DNA from: Mesostigma viride | Taxonomy: Eukaryota; Streptophyta; Mesostigmatophyceae; Mesostigmatales; Mesostigmataceae | Reading direction: 5' to 3' | Assembly: GCA_009746045.1 (NCBI GenBank) | Contig: RPFO01000667.1 | Span: forward strand, 5,434,719 to 5,498,718 | Length of the DNA stretch: 64,000 nucleotides | In this document: piece after piece, positions 10,660 to 19,959 of the stretch | Layout of the letters: every line of letters begins with the position of its first letter | Position numbering within the stretch: the first letter of the stretch is position 1 | The notes under the pieces: generated by a model | What the model was told of the DNA's origin: nothing | Databases searched by the model: none | The model's input: the letters and a program-made list of their open reading frames with translations, nothing else | Program-made: the position numbers and the translations under genes

Positions 10660-11240
10660 GCGGTACCGCCTGCCGTCCGGCACTTTGAAGCCCGCCGGTG
10701 CTATAATTCCTATCGTCCACGCATGTTTTCCCCTGCCTCAAACCGCACGTTGCATTTAAATCTGGAGCCCAAAATTCACTGAAAACGTGTGCCAGCCGGT
10801 AGCAAACTGGGCCAAGCTGCCACGGAATGGTGGTACCGCCTGCCGTCCGGCACTTTGAAGCCCGCCGGTGCTATAATTCCTATCGTCCACGCATGTTTTC
10901 CCCTGCCTCAAACCGCACGTTGCATTTAAATCTGGAGCCCAAAATTCACTGAAAACGTGTGCCAGCCGGTAGCAAACTGGGCCAAGCTGCCACGGAATGG
11001 TGGTACCGCCTGCCGTCCGGCACTTTGAAGCCCGCCGGTGCTATAATTCCTATCGTCCACGCATGTTTTCCCCTGCCTCAAACCGCACGTTGCATTTAAA
11101 TCTGGAGCCCAAAATTCACTGAAAACGTGTGCCAGCCGGTAGCAAACTGGGCCAAGCTGCCATGCACGGAATGGTGGTACCGCCTGCCGTCCGGCACTTT
11201 GAAGCCCGCCGGTGCTATAATTCCTATCGTCCACGCATGT
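10660..11240 (-). repeat. 170-bp tandem repeats in the 5' UTR of the non-LTR element
   Basis: GGTACCGCCTGCCGTCCGG recurs at 10662, 10832, 11002 and 11176, i.e. two periods of 170 bp and one of 174 bp (a 4-bp insertion), plus a partial last unit ending near 11240. The copies are almost identical. They lie upstream of the ORF start on the minus strand, where some L1 families carry monomer promoters, so a promoter role is likely but inferred. Confidence 0.9.
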
Positions 11241-11249
11241 TTTTCACAT

Positions 11250-11940
11250 ATAATAATTTGGTATTTGTATTTGCACACTGTCCTCCTGACGGTGGTGCTC
11301 GCCATGATTCGGTCGGTTTTCCCCCACGCGAACATCCGGTCCGAGGATGCGGATGGCGCTGCCTTCTATTCCCCCAACCACCGGCCTGACATCGTGGTGC
11401 TGGACTTTGAGGGGGGTGGCCGGCATCTGCTTATCGACGTTTCGGTGGCGCGGCCCTTGGCTCTTAGCCACGTGGCTGGGGCCTCCCTCACGGCAGGTTA
11501 CACGGCGGACCGGGCGGAGCGGGCCAAGCTCCTGGCCTACGGCGACGTCGGGCACCATCGTGTGGTGCCCTTTGTCCTGGAGGAGTTTGGGGCCATGGGG
11601 CCCCTGACCTCCGCCTTCTTCAAGGAGTGTTGCCGGCTCCGGGAGGACCGGCTGGACCTGGAGGGCCAGCGGGCCCCATGGTCGGCGCGGACCTGGACGT
11701 CATATTGGCGTCAGCGCTTGTCGGTGGCGCTGACTCGGGCCATGGCTGACATCATGCTCCGCCGTACGCGGGCTGATTTTGCGGTGCAGCAGGGCTATTA
11801 GGTTCCTCCCGTTAGGAGTTTCCATTGGTCTTATCGTAGTATAGAGATTTTACATGGCTCTGTATAGAGGTTTATAGCTGGGCGTTTGCTTTGGTTTGAG
11901 TGATTTCACTCTGCTGTAAGTAATTATATTATTAATATAT
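11250..11940 (+). mobile_element. Non-LTR copy B, 5'-truncated, inverted relative to copy A
   Basis: From about 11253 the plus strand repeats the 3' end of copy A (TGGTATTTGTATTTGCACACTG onward), encoding the RLE domain to the stop at 11799-11801, then the 3' UTR and the AT tail. Coding matches copy A almost throughout (one visible change, Ala to Val near the C terminus). It joins the 5' end of copy A head to head, so both 3' tails face outward. Confidence 0.85.
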
Positions 11941-12435
11941 ATTTTAAAAATATAATTACTTACAGCAGAGTAAAATCACTCAAACCAAAGCAAACGCCCA
12001 GCTATAAACCTATATACAGAGCCATGTCAAAGCTCTATACTACGATAAGACCAATGGAAACGCCTAACGGGAGGAACCTAATAGCCCTGCTGCACCGCAA
12101 AATCAGCCCGCGTACGGCGGAGCATGATGTCAGCCATGGCCCGAGTCAGCGCCACCGACAAGCGCTGACGCCAATATGACGTCCAGGTCCGCGCCGACCA
12201 TGGGGCCCGCTGGCCCTCCAGGTCCAGCCGGTCCTCCCGGAGCCGGCAACACTCCTTGAAGAAGGCGGAGGTCAGGGGCCCCATGGCCCCAAACTCCTCC
12301 AGGACAAAGGGCACCACACGATGGTGCCCGACGTCGCCGTAGGCCAGGAGCTTGGCCCGCTCCGCCCGGTCCGCCGTGTAACCTGCCGTGAGGGAGGCCC
12401 CAGCCACGTGGCTAAGAGCCAAGGGCCGCGCCACC
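11445..12435. repeat. About 1-kb palindrome formed by copies B and C
   Basis: Two about 490-bp arms in inverted orientation around an AT-rich centre of about 10-20 bp at 11940. Very few differences between the arms are visible. Such a structure would fold as a long hairpin. Confidence 0.8.
11945..12435 (-). mobile_element. Non-LTR copy C, 3' fragment on the minus strand
   Basis: Starts tail to tail with copy B and repeats the 3' UTR and RLE C-terminus back to about 12435, where it breaks off into AT-rich chromovirus leader. It shares with copy B the base change near the stop that copy A lacks. Confidence 0.85.
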
Positions 12436-12531
12436 CTATTACTCTATTATTAATATATATAATAATAGACAGTAGATGTTGTCTTGACCTTTGTTTTTTG
12501 CTTCTCTTCTTGTGGTTGTGGTAAGGTAACC

Positions 12532-12603
12532 ATGGCGCCTAAAACAAGGGGTAAAGGTAAACCTAAAGGGTCAGAGGTTAGGGCCGGAGACGGGTATAGA
12601 TAG
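12532..12603 (+). CDS. 23-codon basic micro-ORF in the chromovirus leader
   Basis: ATG in a good context (ACCATGGCG) after a pyrimidine-rich stretch. It encodes MAPKTRGKGKPKGSEVRAGD... and stops six bases before the GCCGTACAG junction motif. It may be the start of the Gag precursor if the following 40 bp are spliced (GTTAGG...CCGTACAG), which would continue in phase with the next ORF. This is inference; a 40-bp intron would be unusually short. Confidence 0.3.
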   Translation: MAPKTRGKGKPKGSEVRAGDGYR

Positions 12604-12616
12604 TCCGGCCGTACAG

Positions 12617-12832
12617 GCACATGAGGAGATATCACAGCGGAGCCCAGCCTCCCAGCAGGGCAGCTCTGCAGGTCACCCAGGTGTGCTGGCTAGTCCCGCC
12701 CGTGAGTCGTACAGACCACAGGCCGGAATGTTCATAGATAGCGAGCAGCATATGCAGGGAGAATTTTTCAGTAGGTCGGAACGCCGGTGGAGACCGGCCC
12801 GAGGCGGGAGTCTCCCAGGTCAGATCCAATGA
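12617..12832 (+). CDS. 71-codon open frame overlapping the gag start by ATGA
   Basis: Begins in phase 0 directly after the GCCGTACAG motif (12608-12616) and runs without a stop to TGA at 12830-12832, which overlaps the gag ATG at 12829-12831. The product is polar (AHEEISQRSPASQQG...). It could be an upstream exon product or the true N-terminal part of Gag, lost by a frameshift. No domain is recognised. Confidence 0.35.
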   Translation, partial: AHEEISQRSPASQQGSSAGHPGVLASPARESYRPQAGMFIDSEQHMQGEFFSRSERRWRPARGGSLPGQIQ

Positions 12833-14577
12833 GTGCATCCATCCCACCGGCACAGCCCCCGCAGCAATTGCAGCCGCAGCATGAGCAACCGCCACAGTTG
12901 CAACCGCCGCAGCGGCCACAGTGGCAACCGCAGCCGAATGGTCAGCTCAGCCAGAACGCGGCCTTTTACCATGCGCAACGGGCCCAACGATTAGAGCACC
13001 CATGGTCAGTAAACGGACGCGGTCGCGGTAGCCCATCCCGGCCGGAACCCGCGCGTCGTGTATCGTTCAGCAGCGAGCCACAATCCATGGGCACCTCACC
13101 GTGGTCGACGGAAGAGGGGGAGGTCGAACTTCCCCCCCGCTACGATGAGGATGCCGAGGAGCGCCCTGAGACGCGCCTGGGTCAGTCCTTCCCAGCGACG
13201 GGCCCTGCGCGTCCTAGCATGGCGCATGGCCCCAACCTGAATCTGAGCCGGTTAGACCTCAACGATCCCGGTTACGAACACCCGACATCCGTTTGGTTGC
13301 GGCGAGGCGCTGAGACCTCGCGCAGCCAGCCGCGGGCTGCTGGGCCCCCATCGCTGCCGGCGTCCTTTAACCGTCCGCCCTTTTGCGCTAAAGGAGGCCC
13401 GCGGGTGGCCACGGTCGAGGCTCCGCCCATGCCCGATTTCAAAACCGTGCCCAAGTTGCGCGCGGACATGACCCCGCGCGAGATCGATGAGTGGGAACGC
13501 ATGGTGTTGGCGGTCTATTGGGCATGGTGCGAGCATCACGATTGGGAGTTGGCCACTGATGTGCTAATTCCCTATCTAGTAGCGATGTGCATGGATCCGT
13601 CCGTTGTCGGCATCCTCCACTGTGAGAGCGTCGCGTCACGCACCTACCCGCGCACGGTCGAGGAGCTGATGGCCCGCATCCGGCGCAAGTTGGTGCCACC
13701 GGACTACAAGCTCCATGAGCGCCTGGCCTTTGGCAAGTTCCGTCAGGGCAGCACGCCGTTTCGCGAATTCCTCACCGAGTTTGAGGCGTACACTGCCCGG
13801 CTTGACGACATGACCTGGACCGAGTACAAGGCACGGTTCATCGAGGCGCTGCACCCGGACCTCTTGGATGAGGTGCTCAAGCACTATGCCGAGGTCCCAT
13901 GGGAGGAGTGGGATGTGATAAAAATTCAGCAGTACCTGCTTCAAGTCTCGGATGTGATCGCCCGCCGCCGTGCAGCAACTACACGGCGCTTCCCGCTCGC
14001 GGCACCCAGGCGCGTCCACTTCACCACCGCGGACCATGAGGTCGCACAGGAGGACGCGTATGACTACGAGCTGCCAGCGGAGAGCGATTATGACCCTGAT
14101 TTCCAGGTCAATGCGATCGATCCGGCCACTTCCCGCTGCTTTGCGTGCGGCGAGGTTGGCCACCTCAAGCGCGAGTGCCCTCGCCTGCGCGCCCGCAAGG
14201 ATGAGGAGACGCATGTACCCCAGTTCTCTGGCCCCGCCTTCGGCAAACGTCCGGACCCTGCGCAGCGAGGCGATCGGCCCCGTAATGCGGGAGCACGTGC
14301 AGCCAAGCTGCAGGATGCCCGCCGCCAGCCCGCGCAGTATCAAACGCCTCGGGCCTCAGGTCCATCCTTCCAACGGGTGACCCGCGAGGTGAACAAGGTG
14401 CTAGCGCAGCAACGAGGCGCGGCCGATCACGACTCGGACAGTGGGCGGCTGGATGCCCAGGCCATCGCAGGCTATGCGTATGGCGACGACGATGAGGAGG
14501 AACCGGTGGAGGAGGGGGAAGAGCGGACCGGGCGGTCGAACGAGGCGGCCTCCCGGCCATCCGTTCCTCGCGCGTAG
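12829..14577 (+). CDS. gag: Gag of the chromovirus
   Basis: A 582-aa product from the first ATG; a GTG at 12787 is also in frame. The N terminus is Gln/Pro-rich. A retrotransposon Gag core follows (about residues 200-360 of the ATG form, WAWCEHHDWELATDVLI... through FREFLTEFEAYTARLDD...), and then a CCHC zinc knuckle (CFACGEVGHLKREC, first Cys codon 14137), which binds genomic RNA. The C terminus is acidic. It forms the virus-like particle. The stop TAG overlaps the start of the pol ORF; pol is in another frame, open from 14496. Confidence 0.88.
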   Translation: MSASIPPAQPPQQLQPQHEQPPQLQPPQRPQWQPQPNGQLSQNAAFYHAQRAQRLEHPWSVNGRGRGSPSRPEPARRVSFSSEPQSMGTSPWSTEEGEVELPPRYDEDAEERPETRLGQSFPATGPARPSMAHGPNLNLSRLDLNDPGYEHPTSVWLRRGAETSRSQPRAAGPPSLPASFNRPPFCAKGGPRVATVEAPPMPDFKTVPKLRADMTPREIDEWERMVLAVYWAWCEHHDWELATDVLIPYLVAMCMDPSVVGILHCESVASRTYPRTVEELMARIRRKLVPPDYKLHERLAFGKFRQGSTPFREFLTEFEAYTARLDDMTWTEYKARFIEALHPDLLDEVLKHYAEVPWEEWDVIKIQQYLLQVSDVIARRRAATTRRFPLAAPRRVHFTTADHEVAQEDAYDYELPAESDYDPDFQVNAIDPATSRCFACGEVGHLKRECPRLRARKDEETHVPQFSGPAFGKRPDPAQRGDRPRNAGARAAKLQDARRQPAQYQTPRASGPSFQRVTREVNKVLAQQRGAADHDSDSGRLDAQAIAGYAYGDDDEEEPVEEGEERTGRSNEAASRPSVPRA

Positions 14578-17500
14578 TGTCCCTCCCCTTGGGGGTAGAA
14601 GTAGCGGTAGCTCAGGTAGATAGGGTAGATAGCGTAGTAGGAGTAAATAGTGTAGATAGCAGTAGCTCCGCCGTACAGGCACCGTTAGTTGCGGATACCG
14701 GCGCGAGTATGGAGCCAGTTGGTGAGGCTCCAGCCACGGCTACAATTCCGGCTTCGGGCAGCAACGCGGACGCCCCGCCGACGCATGCAGCCCCGAGGAG
14801 TGCGGCCCGCAGCTTGCTCCTCTTTCGAGGGGGTCTGGCAGTGCCATCAACAGCACTGGACCCCTTCCTCAAGGGCAAGACTGTCATGGACGTGCAGTTC
14901 ATGGTCGACACGGGCGCTTCCACATCATTCATCAATGAGGCACTGGCGCGTCGCGCTGGCTACACTATACGGCCACACGCGACAGTGGTAAATGTGACTT
15001 ACTCAGATGGTCGCAAGAACCCCTCGCCAGGTCTAGTCGACATCAAGGCGGTGATTCAGGGCATCCCTGTGGAGCTTACCGCCACTGTCGCGCCGCTGGG
15101 CGCAGCCGATATCATTATTGGCATTGACTGGATGGACGCTCAGGATGTTGACATCAGCATTAAGCGTCGCGTGGTGTGGTTCCCCGACGGCTCCTTTTGG
15201 AGTCCGGTTGGCGAATATCAGGCGCAGGGTCCCACTGTGCACAACGTCACGCACGAGCGGGAATTTACCCAACCCCGCCAAGCCTCACAGATCCTCATGA
15301 GCATCAAGTCGTTGGAGGGCAAGTTGCGTCAGGGCAAGGAATACTACATGTATCGCCTCGACCTCGCTGCCGTGGAGCTCATGCTCAATGAGATCGGTGT
15401 GGGCTTCACCCCCGAGGAGACTGAGCGCTACAATGCGGTGTTGGCAGCACGCGCGAAGCTCTTTGATGAGAGTAAGCAAGAGTTTCCCCCGCCGCGCTCG
15501 GTGCTCCACCGCATCCAATTGCAGGAGGGCTATGGCCCTACGACGTCCCCTATGTACCGCATGGGTCCGGTGGAGCTGGTGGAGCTCAAGAAGATCTTGA
15601 TGGCGCTTCTGGAGCGGGGTCTCATCGAGCCCAGCAACAGCCCCTTCTCAGCAGGCGTGCTGTTGGTCCCCAAGCCTGGGGGCAAGTGGCGGCTCGTCAC
15701 GGACTATCGTAAGCTGAACGCTATTACGGTAAAGTCCAAGTACCCTCTCCCCCGCATCGACGATATCTTCAACCGCGTGCAGGGCGCCACATGTTTCACC
15801 GTCCTTGATTGCGCAGACGGGTTCTGGCAGTTAAGGATTGCGCCGGAGGACTGTCATAAAACGGCGTTCAACACGCCGTTCGGCCACTATCAGTTCCGTG
15901 TGGCCGCCATGGGGTTGTGCAATTCCCCTGCGAGCTTTCAGATGCTCATGAATGACATCCTCCGCCCAGTCATGGGAACCGCGCATCTCCCGCAGGTTTC
16001 CCGTGACCTCGAGGACCCCAACCGGGGCGCGAAGCCCCCGTGGTCCTACAAGCGCACTTGTGCGCTCGCATACCTGGATGACATCTTGGTGTACTCCAAG
16101 ACCTTTGAGGATCACCTCGAGGACGTCGCCACGGTATTGCGCATCATGGAGGAGGAGAATCTTTCGGTCCGCAAGGCCAAGGTCCGCGCTGGTCGCAGCG
16201 TACCGTTCCTCGGTCATACCCTGTCCGCTGCCGGCGTCGCGACGGACCCCTCCAAGATCGCCTCCATCCAGCAGTGGCCGACCCCGACCAACGTCAAGGG
16301 CGTGCGCAGCTTTTTGGGTGTCGCGTCGTATTACCGACGTTTCATCCCCCGTTTCGCGACGATCGCTGCCCCCATTAACGCCCTCCTCAAGAAGGGTGTT
16401 CCTTTCGTTTGGTCGGAACCGTGCCAACAGGCCTTTGAGGCCCTCAAGCGCAGCCTGACCACGGCCCCCGTGCTCGTTATCTCGGACCCGTCCAAGCCCT
16501 TTGTGGTCGCAACGGACGCGAGCAAGGTTGCAATCGGCGGTGTCCTATTGCAGGACCAGGGTCAGGGGTTGCAGCCGGTCGAGTACATCTCCCGGACTAT
16601 GATCCCTGCCGAGCGCAACTATCCGGTACACCAGCAGGAGCTTCTTGCCGTGGTCTACTGCTGCCATACCTGGCGCCATCATCTTCTCGGGGCCCAGTTT
16701 GACGTTGCCATCAGCGAGCAGGGGGATCTTGATCCCCACCGGCTGATCATCCACACGGATCATCGGCCCCTCACGCATCTGCTCGCCCAACCCAACCTGG
16801 TGCCCCGTCAAGCACGCTGGCTGGAGTACTTGTCCCAGTTCGCCCCCTTTAAGATTCAGTACGTCAAGGGTGCAGAGAACGTGGTCCCAGACGCCCTTTC
16901 CCGGCGGGAGGACTACTGGTTCTATGAAGATCTGGGAGTACTACATACCACTTGCGTCCCAGCTCAGGCGCCCGGCACGTCCTATGGTGACCTTCCGCGG
17001 TCGCCGCAGGCTCGTTATTTGTTTCACACGGGTCGTACCACCATGGACGACCTATCCCCCGACTGGGGTTCGCACGAGGACGTGCGCGCCCCCGGGGAAG
17101 GGGAGGGGTCCCATTCGCGCTTGCCACTCAGCCACGTGGTCCCGGCTCAGGGAATTTTTCACTTGCAACCCATTGGGCCCCCCACCATTTTCTCGGAGTA
17201 CGTATACCAAACCCTCGAGACTGAAGAGGAGGCGGATGCGTACACCGTCACCTCCGTTCTGGAGACGCTGATCAGCCGATTCACCGTCACGGAAGCAGCA
17301 GCCCTGGAGGCGATCAGGTCGCACCCTCAGCAGATGGGCAAGCTCCCGTGCAAGTTCCAGGACGGACGACTCTATGTCATGGTGAGACCTGACTGCTGGC
17401 GCCTGTACGCCCCGGAGATATGTAGAGCGGCTCTGCTCCATGAGCTCCACGACTCCCTCACTGGTGGCCACCAAGGAATCCATCGCCTGCTGCCGCGGCC

Positions 17501-17681
17501 GGCCAGAAAGAACTTCTACTGGCCATGTATGCGGGAGTACATCGAGACGTACGTGCGCGAGTGTCCATCATGCCAGATCATGAAGTCCCGCAACACGGGG
17601 TCACAAGCGATCCCCAAGACGCTGCCTGACCCCATGGCGCCTTGGGACTCATTGATGATGGATTTTATTGGCCCCTTCCGG
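14577..17681 (+). pseudogene. pol: Pol, 5' part: protease, RT, RNase H, integrase N-terminus (split by insertion)
   Basis: Intact reading up to the inner LTR. The aspartic protease has FMVDTGASTSF (Asp residue 111) with a later IIIGIDWMD block. RT motifs include YRKLNAITVKSKYPLPRID, FTVLDCADGFWQ and AYLDDILVYS (YLDD residues 499-502). RNase H begins FVVATDASKVAIGGVLLQ (Asp 647) and includes IHTDHRPL. The integrase H2C2 zinc domain (ELHDSLTGGHQGIH ... ECPSCQ) is followed by the first catalytic block MMDFIGPF, where the inner LTR interrupts. Pol probably comes from -1 frameshifting or from splicing at the CCGTACAG motif (14671-14678). Confidence 0.92.
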
Positions 17682-18308
17682 TGTTACGGCGCGTAACAAA
17701 CTGTGTTATTACGGCCGTAAATTCAGGCCTTACGTTATTGGTGGCCTCAGCTATTCCGGAACAGTCCGTGGTTACGACTGTTGTCCTTCCTACGTTTACG
17801 TGTGGTTAGGACCCTTTTTATTAGTCGGTCCAGTTACGTGTCAATTGTTCAGTGATGTGGGCCGGTGCAGTCGCGCCGCGCTGCGTACTTTATGGCCTGG
17901 ACCGTTGGCGCTCTGTGTGTTCTGGACCAGCGCCCTCTCTACGGGGCAATAGAATGTTGTCCTGCGTAGATCTACCCTGTCCGTGATCGTACGGGCGAGG
18001 GCCATGTGTGGCCCGAGCACGCACGAGGTTGTCGGCCAATTTAGGTGTTGCAATTTCCTTGTGTTGACAGTTCGACCTTTGATATGGCTTGTTATAGCTA
18101 GTCGAACCATGGATGTACGTTATTGCCAGTAATGTCTAAGTAAATGTGTCAATTGCTTAGTATGGAAACAATTATCGGAAAGCATTAGAGTCGGGAGTTC
18201 AACGATCTTTCAAAATGCAGAACAGGGTTCCTTCTTCTACCGGGTTAGTTAGTCTAGGACAGGTTAGATCCTGGGGTCGAGGTAAAGTAGAAGAACCGGG
18301 TCGTAACA
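17682..18308 (+). repeat. 5' LTR of the inner element
   Basis: TGTTACGG...CGTAACA ends, 627 bp, identical to 25616-26242 except one A/G difference near the 3' end (18285-18290 region). The first 17 bases (TGTTACGGCGCGTAACA) are nearly palindromic. Confidence 0.95.
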
Positions 18309-18309
18309 A

Positions 18310-18327
18310 TGGTAATCGAGGAGTTAG
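18310..18327 (+). promoter_or_regulatory. Primer-binding site of the inner element
   Basis: TGGTAATCGAGGAGTTAG, one base after the LTR. The first nine bases are the same as the outer element's PBS, suggesting the same or a related primer tRNA. Confidence 0.65.
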
Positions 18328-18399
18328 TTTAGGGAACCCCGACAAAGCTCTCCATAACAATCTATACACGGCGTTGGCACCCCGCGACCTAGACGGCGC

Positions 18400-19800
18400 T
18401 GCCTGCAATGATGACGACAATTTATCAGGTAATGGTCGAGTCGCCTGTTAGACGCCTAGATACCGTGCTGCCTGCAGTCCAGGACACCTTCTAGACGAAG
18501 TTAGACTTGATCGCCGCGGGCTGTGTGCATAGATAGATATATTACCTATTCTGTCCTTAGATCCTACGCATTTTGCATAATTAGGGTTGCTGTTTCAGTT
18601 CCGGCACCAGTAGGGTTGCTGGTCCGGTGTTGGCCTACTTATCATCGGTTTGCTGGGTGCTGTCTTGGCACATGTAGTGGGACGATTAGCGTCCTTGTTT
18701 TCTACACCTTTTGTACCCGGCTGCGATTCTTTATCCTATTAATGTATGAATGCTAACTGGAATGTATCTTCATTAAATTCTACTGTCTATCATACACGAC
18801 CCCAAGTTGAGACCCCTCGTGGGGTTCGTCAGTCATCGTCTACCCCTACCGTATGAAGCTCAATTATCCTTTACATTAATGTTGTCAACCGTGCTTGATA
18901 GCTCTACCTTCTTAGGGGGGGAGGAAAGGAAATTATAAGTTTCCCCTACACTCAATGAAATCTCCACCTCCTCCACCTCAAGTGCCTCCTATGCGTTCAT
19001 TGGGAGTAAAGTCGGTCAGCCACGCAATGCTAGTACTTGTATACCTTGCCTAGGAATACATAGATTCGGCTAGTCGCCGATGCTAGAACGTTGTTCTTCG
19101 CCTTCCACTCTCTTTTACGCTTGGATGTATATGCCTACGTTTAGACCCCTATGGTTTGTATTGTACCCCACAGCAGGAGTTGCTTGGCTACGGCGTTGGT
19201 CATCGACGACCATTCGGGCGCCATCTTTCAACGACTCCCATATCAGTGGTGCGTCCTGCGTTATATACCATGGTTTTTATTTTCTGCCGCTTTTGTTTGT
19301 TGTTTCTTCCTTTCGTTTATCGCGCCTGTCATGGTCCTTTTGCTGGGGAAACCTCTTGCAGTTCCTAGATTTGCCTCCCTAGGTAGTATAAACCTGGTGC
19401 TACTATTATTATTATTATTATTATCATCATCAATTATTACTATTACTAGAGACGGATTCCCTACCTACCTGTAGTTGTGGTTGGGTTGTGATACGTCCTC
19501 CTGCCCATCCCCCGACTACCCTCGCCCTGCCTAGTAAGGTAGTGTCTACCCTTCTTGCAATGCCTCCCCACTCTACCACCCGTGGCATGGTTCCCCAGTA
19601 TCCTACGTCTACTACTCATATCCCAGATAGCCTCTTTGTATTGACTTTGGTTCTTTAACCCTTCCTATTACCTTGTTTAAGGAAAAGTAAAATAGCACCT
19701 TCTCTTACAAATGGTCTCTCAATCTTCCCCTGGTCGCGTTTTACCCGCTATCAACCATCGTGCTAGTGCTAGTGGTAGTGACCCTACTAGTACACATCTT
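18400..19800 (+). other. Non-coding leader of the inner element
   Basis: T- and C-rich sequence with only short ORFs. I see no domain. It includes a short (ATT)n stretch near 19405-19425. Confidence 0.5.
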
Positions 19801-19959
19801 CGATCCTTCTACCCATGTTTCTGCTACCCCTGTTGGTAATAAGCCGTAAGCGTGAGTCCATGGATATCGTGTACCACCTTACCCCACAGGCAGTGATGCC
19901 TAGGCTTCCTACCCAGTCTCCCTTTACCCCTGCGTACCACTTAGGTAATCGTACGCCTA

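Larger units (their letters stand above)
5240..11240 (-). mobile_element. Non-LTR retrotransposon (PHD-RING-RT-RLE type), copy A
   Basis: Minus-strand element inserted in the chromovirus leader. In transcription order: 170-bp tandem repeats (11240-10660), ATG at 10548-10546, PHD finger, unknown region, RING-H2, two C2H2-like fingers, RT, CCHC knuckle, restriction-like endonuclease, stop at 5387-5385, a short 3' UTR and an A/T-rich tail near 5240. Its coding parts lie in three frames that join at two poly-C runs. A GC-rich body with an AT-rich tail sets it off from its host element. RLE after RT places it near the R2/R4/NeSL/Dualen-like elements. No APE domain is visible. Confidence 0.85.

Noticed and set aside
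14496-14577. Canonical -1 frameshift heptamer in the gag/pol overlap
   Set aside because: The overlap (about 80 bp) has purine runs but no X-XXY-YYZ heptamer in the right phase; splicing at CCGTACAG is at least as likely.
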